Assembly: GCF_030409235.1 (NCBI RefSeq)
Contig: NZ_JAUFPO010000006.1
Location: 475,447-539,446, forward strand
Reading direction: 5' to 3'
DNA length: 64,000 nt
Source of the DNA: Halomonas almeriensis
GTDB taxonomy: Bacteria; Pseudomonadota; Gammaproteobacteria; Pseudomonadales; Halomonadaceae
Part shown: positions 62,107-64,000 of the stretch, in pieces
Position numbering within the stretch: the first letter of the stretch is position 1
Layout: each line of letters starts with the position of its first letter
Notes under the pieces: model-generated
What the model was told of the DNA's origin: nothing
Database searches by the model: none
Seen by the model: only the letters and a program-made list of their open reading frames with translations
Made by a program: the position numbers and the translations under genes

Positions 62107-62833
62107 ACCATGATTGGAACAAGGAAATAACTATGAATCAGAATGCAACCGCTCAGAAAGAGCAAGGAAGCAATGAAGAGGAGGTTACTGATATACATGA
62201 TTTAGAAAAGGATTCATTGCCAGAGGGTGATAAGGATTCACCTGAAATAACTGGGTACTCTATAACCTTTGATAGAGAGAAGTATAAGCAAGAAGCAGCT
62301 GAGCGAAGAAAAAATATGTACCTTATGGCAGCTTTTATGTTTGCCTTTATGGTGCTGGGTATGGCCTCATTAGCGAATCCGGCAATATATGAAATAGACC
62401 CAGAAATACTTGTAACTATAAATCTAGCATTTAATGCTATTGTCTTGCTCGTAATCCCATTCCTACTTGGTTCAGTTGGAGCGGTAGCCAGAATCCTAAT
62501 GTCAGGGACGTCGATGATACATAGCGGCACATTAGTATTTTCCTCTGGATTGATGGCAATGTTTTCTTGGGTGGGCATAAAAAGCGGGGTGCTATTATCC
62601 ATAGTCGCCCCACATTTGGAAGATAAGGGCGTAAGCACTTCCATAACTGCTCAGGCATCGAGTGATTTTTACACCATGGCTCTTGTTGCGATTTTAGTAG
62701 GTATGTTTTCGACGAATTTGTACCTATTCATTAATCAAAGGGTTGAGCATCTTACACAGCAGGTAAATAAGGCTGCCGAAAGCCCTAACAAGAAAAGCCA
62801 GACGGACGCATAAATGCGCCGCTGCTTTTGGCG
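62100..62833 (+). mobile_element. Integron gene cassette 1
   Basis: 734 bp from the core TTAGGGC to the G of the next core. It carries one gene (62133-62813) in the forward direction and an attC at 62782-62839. The R'' box of that attC, GCCCTAAC, is the exact complement of the cassette's own first core GTTAGGGC, as required if the cassette once circularised. Confidence 0.85.
62133..62813 (+). CDS. Unrecognised four-helix membrane protein in cassette 1
   Basis: 226 residues, no family recognised. Residues 1-60 are acidic and hydrophilic. Four hydrophobic segments follow at about 62-82, 93-121, 132-158 and 179-200, then a polar tail that runs into the attC site. The gene is AT-rich with codon use unlike the rest of the window, a mark of acquisition. 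AAGGA lies 8 nt before the ATG. Could be a toxin-, defence- or transport-related membrane protein; nothing in the sequence decides it. Confidence 0.8.
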   Translation: MNQNATAQKEQGSNEEEVTDIHDLEKDSLPEGDKDSPEITGYSITFDREKYKQEAAERRKNMYLMAAFMFAFMVLGMASLANPAIYEIDPEILVTINLAFNAIVLLVIPFLLGSVGAVARILMSGTSMIHSGTLVFSSGLMAMFSWVGIKSGVLLSIVAPHLEDKGVSTSITAQASSDFYTMALVAILVGMFSTNLYLFINQRVEHLTQQVNKAAESPNKKSQTDA

Positions 62834-62839
62834 TTGGGC
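62782..62839 (+). repeat. attC recombination site of cassette 1
   Basis: 58 bp. R'' GCCCTAAC (62782-62789) and R' GTTGGGC (62833-62839) bound an imperfect inverted repeat whose L boxes pair AAAAGC with GCTTTT. The end of the upstream gene overlaps it. Confidence 0.82.
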
Positions 62840-63431
62840 GGAATAATGCGCGCCGTTTTTTGCGATTGTCGGAGGATTACATGATAACGGAAGAAGTCAG
62901 GGAATACGTCGATCGCAGCGTTCTATGTTGGCTTGCAACGGTGGGCAGCGACGGGACGCCGAACGTGTCGCCGAAGGAGGTATTTGCCGCCTACGAAAAT
63001 GATCGCCTCGTGATTGCCAATATTGCGTCGCCTGGAAGCGTGCGGAATGTACTATCGAACGATGCTGTCTGTGTTTCGTTCGTGGACGTGTTCGTGCAAA
63101 AGGGCTTCAAGGTGCGCGGTCGCGCGAACTGTGTGGCACGATCAGATTCTCGTTACTCCGACTTAGCAGGGCCGCTGGAGGAAATGGTCGCGGGCAAATT
63201 CGAGATTCATAGTCTAATTGAAGTGCGAGCTACTGCCGTAGAGCCGATCCGCGCGCCGAGCTACCAGTTCTATCCGGAAACGACTGAGGATGACCAAATC
63301 CAAAGTGCGTTGTCGGCGTATGGTGTGTCCCGTGGCTAGAAGCGTGGGGCTTCGTCGGGAGGCTAAGCCCAACAAGGCGCTCCAGCCGACCGCTACACCG
63401 CTGCGCGGTTAGCGGCGGCTGAGCGCTCACG
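62834..63431 (+). mobile_element. Integron gene cassette 2
   Basis: 598 bp from TTGGGC to the G of the next core. Carries the PNPOx-fold gene (62881-63339) and attC at 63367-63437. R'' GCCCAAC is the exact complement of its own first core GTTGGGC. Confidence 0.88.
62881..63339 (+). CDS. Pyridoxamine 5'-phosphate oxidase-fold flavin-binding protein
   Basis: 152 residues of split-barrel FMN-binding fold: LCWLATVGSDGTPNVSPKEVFAAYENDRLVI near the N-terminus is the common PNPOx-like motif, followed by VCVSFVDVFVQKGFKVRGRA. Such proteins bind FMN, F420 or haem and include many small reductases; the substrate is unknown. Start MITEEVREY follows GGAGG by 5 nt; seven upstream codons are rejected. Carried alone in cassette 2. 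Confidence 0.88.
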   Translation: MITEEVREYVDRSVLCWLATVGSDGTPNVSPKEVFAAYENDRLVIANIASPGSVRNVLSNDAVCVSFVDVFVQKGFKVRGRANCVARSDSRYSDLAGPLEEMVAGKFEIHSLIEVRATAVEPIRAPSYQFYPETTEDDQIQSALSAYGVSRG

Positions 63432-63437
63432 TTAGAT
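63367..63437 (+). repeat. attC recombination site of cassette 2
   Basis: 71 bp with R'' GCCCAAC (63367-63373) and R' GTTAGAT (63431-63437). The inner arms pair strongly: GCGCTC, AGCCG and CCGCTA on the left with TAGCGG, CGGCT and GAGCGC on the right, with unpaired extra bases typical of attC folds. Confidence 0.92.
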
Positions 63438-64000
63438 TTCTTGAGACTAAGTAGAGGAGTTGTTTGTTGATAGAAAAAGAGATTCGTTCGGTCCAAGACC
63501 TATTGGTGGAGCTTGAAGCAGATAATGATGGCTATAATGGGTCAGTTTGGTACAGGGGACAATCCAATAAGGAATGGCCGTTGCTCCCTGGCTATTTGAG
63601 GCTCGATGCGCCGCCTTCGGAGTCCACCTTGATCAAACAGTTCAAGCAAAGTGCTGCGATGTTGGTTCAGAATACGCCTGCGGAGTCCTTCGACTGGTTA
63701 TTTTTAATGCAACATTACGGTGTTCCCACGCGACTTCTAGATTGGAGCGAGAGTCCTCTCGTCGCGTTATACTTTTCTGTTGAGGAGGGAGCGGCAGACC
63801 AAGACCAGGATGCTGCGCTTTGGTCTTTAAGACCTTCGGAGCTTAATAAGAATGCAGGAATTAATAATGTTGATGAAGAGTTTTTTATTCCTTCGTTTGA
63901 AGATATTGAATTAAATAATTACACGGTTGATAACCGGGCGGATGCAGGTTCTGAGTGCAACACCGTCAATGTGTCGATGATGGAGCCTCATGGTACTTCG
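63432..64000 (+). mobile_element. Integron gene cassette 3 (cut by window end)
   Basis: Starts at the core GTTAGAT; its attC must lie beyond the window and should contain ATCTAAC as R'' box. Carries the FRG-domain gene from 63467. Confidence 0.8.
63467..64000 (+). CDS. FRG-domain protein, C-terminus beyond the window
   Basis: 178 codons are in the window. The start is a TTG with AGAGGAG 7 nt upstream; no ATG is in frame near it. The FRG domain is clear: SVWYRGQSNKEWPLLPGYLR near residue 27 with the namesake RG, and LMQHYGVPTRLLDWSESPL near residue 80. FRG proteins are of unknown biochemical function and often occur in mobile or defence-related DNA. Downstream part is more AT-rich. Confidence 0.85.
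   Translation, partial: MIEKEIRSVQDLLVELEADNDGYNGSVWYRGQSNKEWPLLPGYLRLDAPPSESTLIKQFKQSAAMLVQNTPAESFDWLFLMQHYGVPTRLLDWSESPLVALYFSVEEGAADQDQDAALWSLRPSELNKNAGINNVDEEFFIPSFEDIELNNYTVDNRADAGSECNTVNVSMMEPHGTS

Larger units (their letters stand above)
61573..62132. other. Transition region before the integron cassettes
   Basis: 560 bp. The left part is GC-rich and non-coding as far as I can see. The right part (from about 61960) is AT-richer and holds a 12-bp direct repeat and the first cassette boundary. There is no room for, and no trace of, an integron integrase gene. Confidence 0.6.

Overview
This GC-rich window reads as chromosome of a gammaproteobacterium, most likely a Halomonadaceae member (Halomonas or Chromohalobacter type). 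The signs are the psrA/lexA neighbourhood shared with pseudomonads, gammaproteobacterial housekeeping genes (metNIQ, moa, ung, upp, type IVa pilus genes) and acidic, soluble-rich proteins. The family assignment is inference; no rRNA is present.

Layout. 1-2.7 kb: first codons of a glycerol-3-phosphate dehydrogenase, the DeoR-type repressor GlpR and glycerol kinase. 2.8-3.0 kb: two identical tRNA-Val(GAC) genes. 3.1-6.2 kb: free methionine sulfoxide reductase and a metNIQ importer. 6.7-10.8 kb: riboflavin synthase, a purine permease, apt, ung, upp. 11.2-19 kb: a six-gene glycerol ABC importer (glpSTPQUV) plus a second glpD, preceded by GlpR-like boxes that match those before glpK and the first glpD, so the two glp blocks look like one regulon. 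19.1-24 kb: uracil permease and a molybdenum cofactor cluster mobA, mobB, moaC-moaD (fused), moaE, moaA. 24.3-29.8 kb: an H-NS-like protein with an AT-hook tail, an RNase J-type nuclease, lexA-dinB, divergent psrA and an L,D-transpeptidase. 29.8-33.6 kb: pilC, pilB and divergent pilA. 33.6-42.7 kb: YjbQ, an orphan solute-binding protein overlapping a ClC channel gene, a MocR regulator divergent from a LysE exporter, an OsmC protein and an OsmC-YcaO fusion. 42.8-47.9 kb: a LysR gene divergent from dabB-dabA, an inorganic-carbon uptake system.

48-61.6 kb is a catabolic block. A leftward operon (DmdA-like demethylase, MetV-like Cys-rich protein, MetF, PurU, FolD) can take a methyl group from a donor onto tetrahydrofolate and oxidise it to formate. 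Next come an Lrp regulator and a leftward sulfide/persulfide-type operon (lipoamide dehydrogenase, IscU-like protein, SQR-like flavoprotein, DUF1641). Divergent from that, across a near-perfect 25-bp palindrome, are OsmC, enoyl-CoA hydratase, acyl-CoA ligase and a GcvA-type LysR gene. Together these could serve methylated-sulfur (DMSP-like) catabolism, but key enzymes are not in the window.

From about 62.1 kb to the end the DNA changes character. Two complete integron gene cassettes with attC sites and the start of a third are present, each cassette's own core complement matching its attC R'' box. They carry an unrecognised four-helix membrane protein, a PNPOx-fold protein and an FRG-domain protein cut by the window end. 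No integrase gene lies in the window. This cassette array and the methyl-to-formate operon are the strongest leads.
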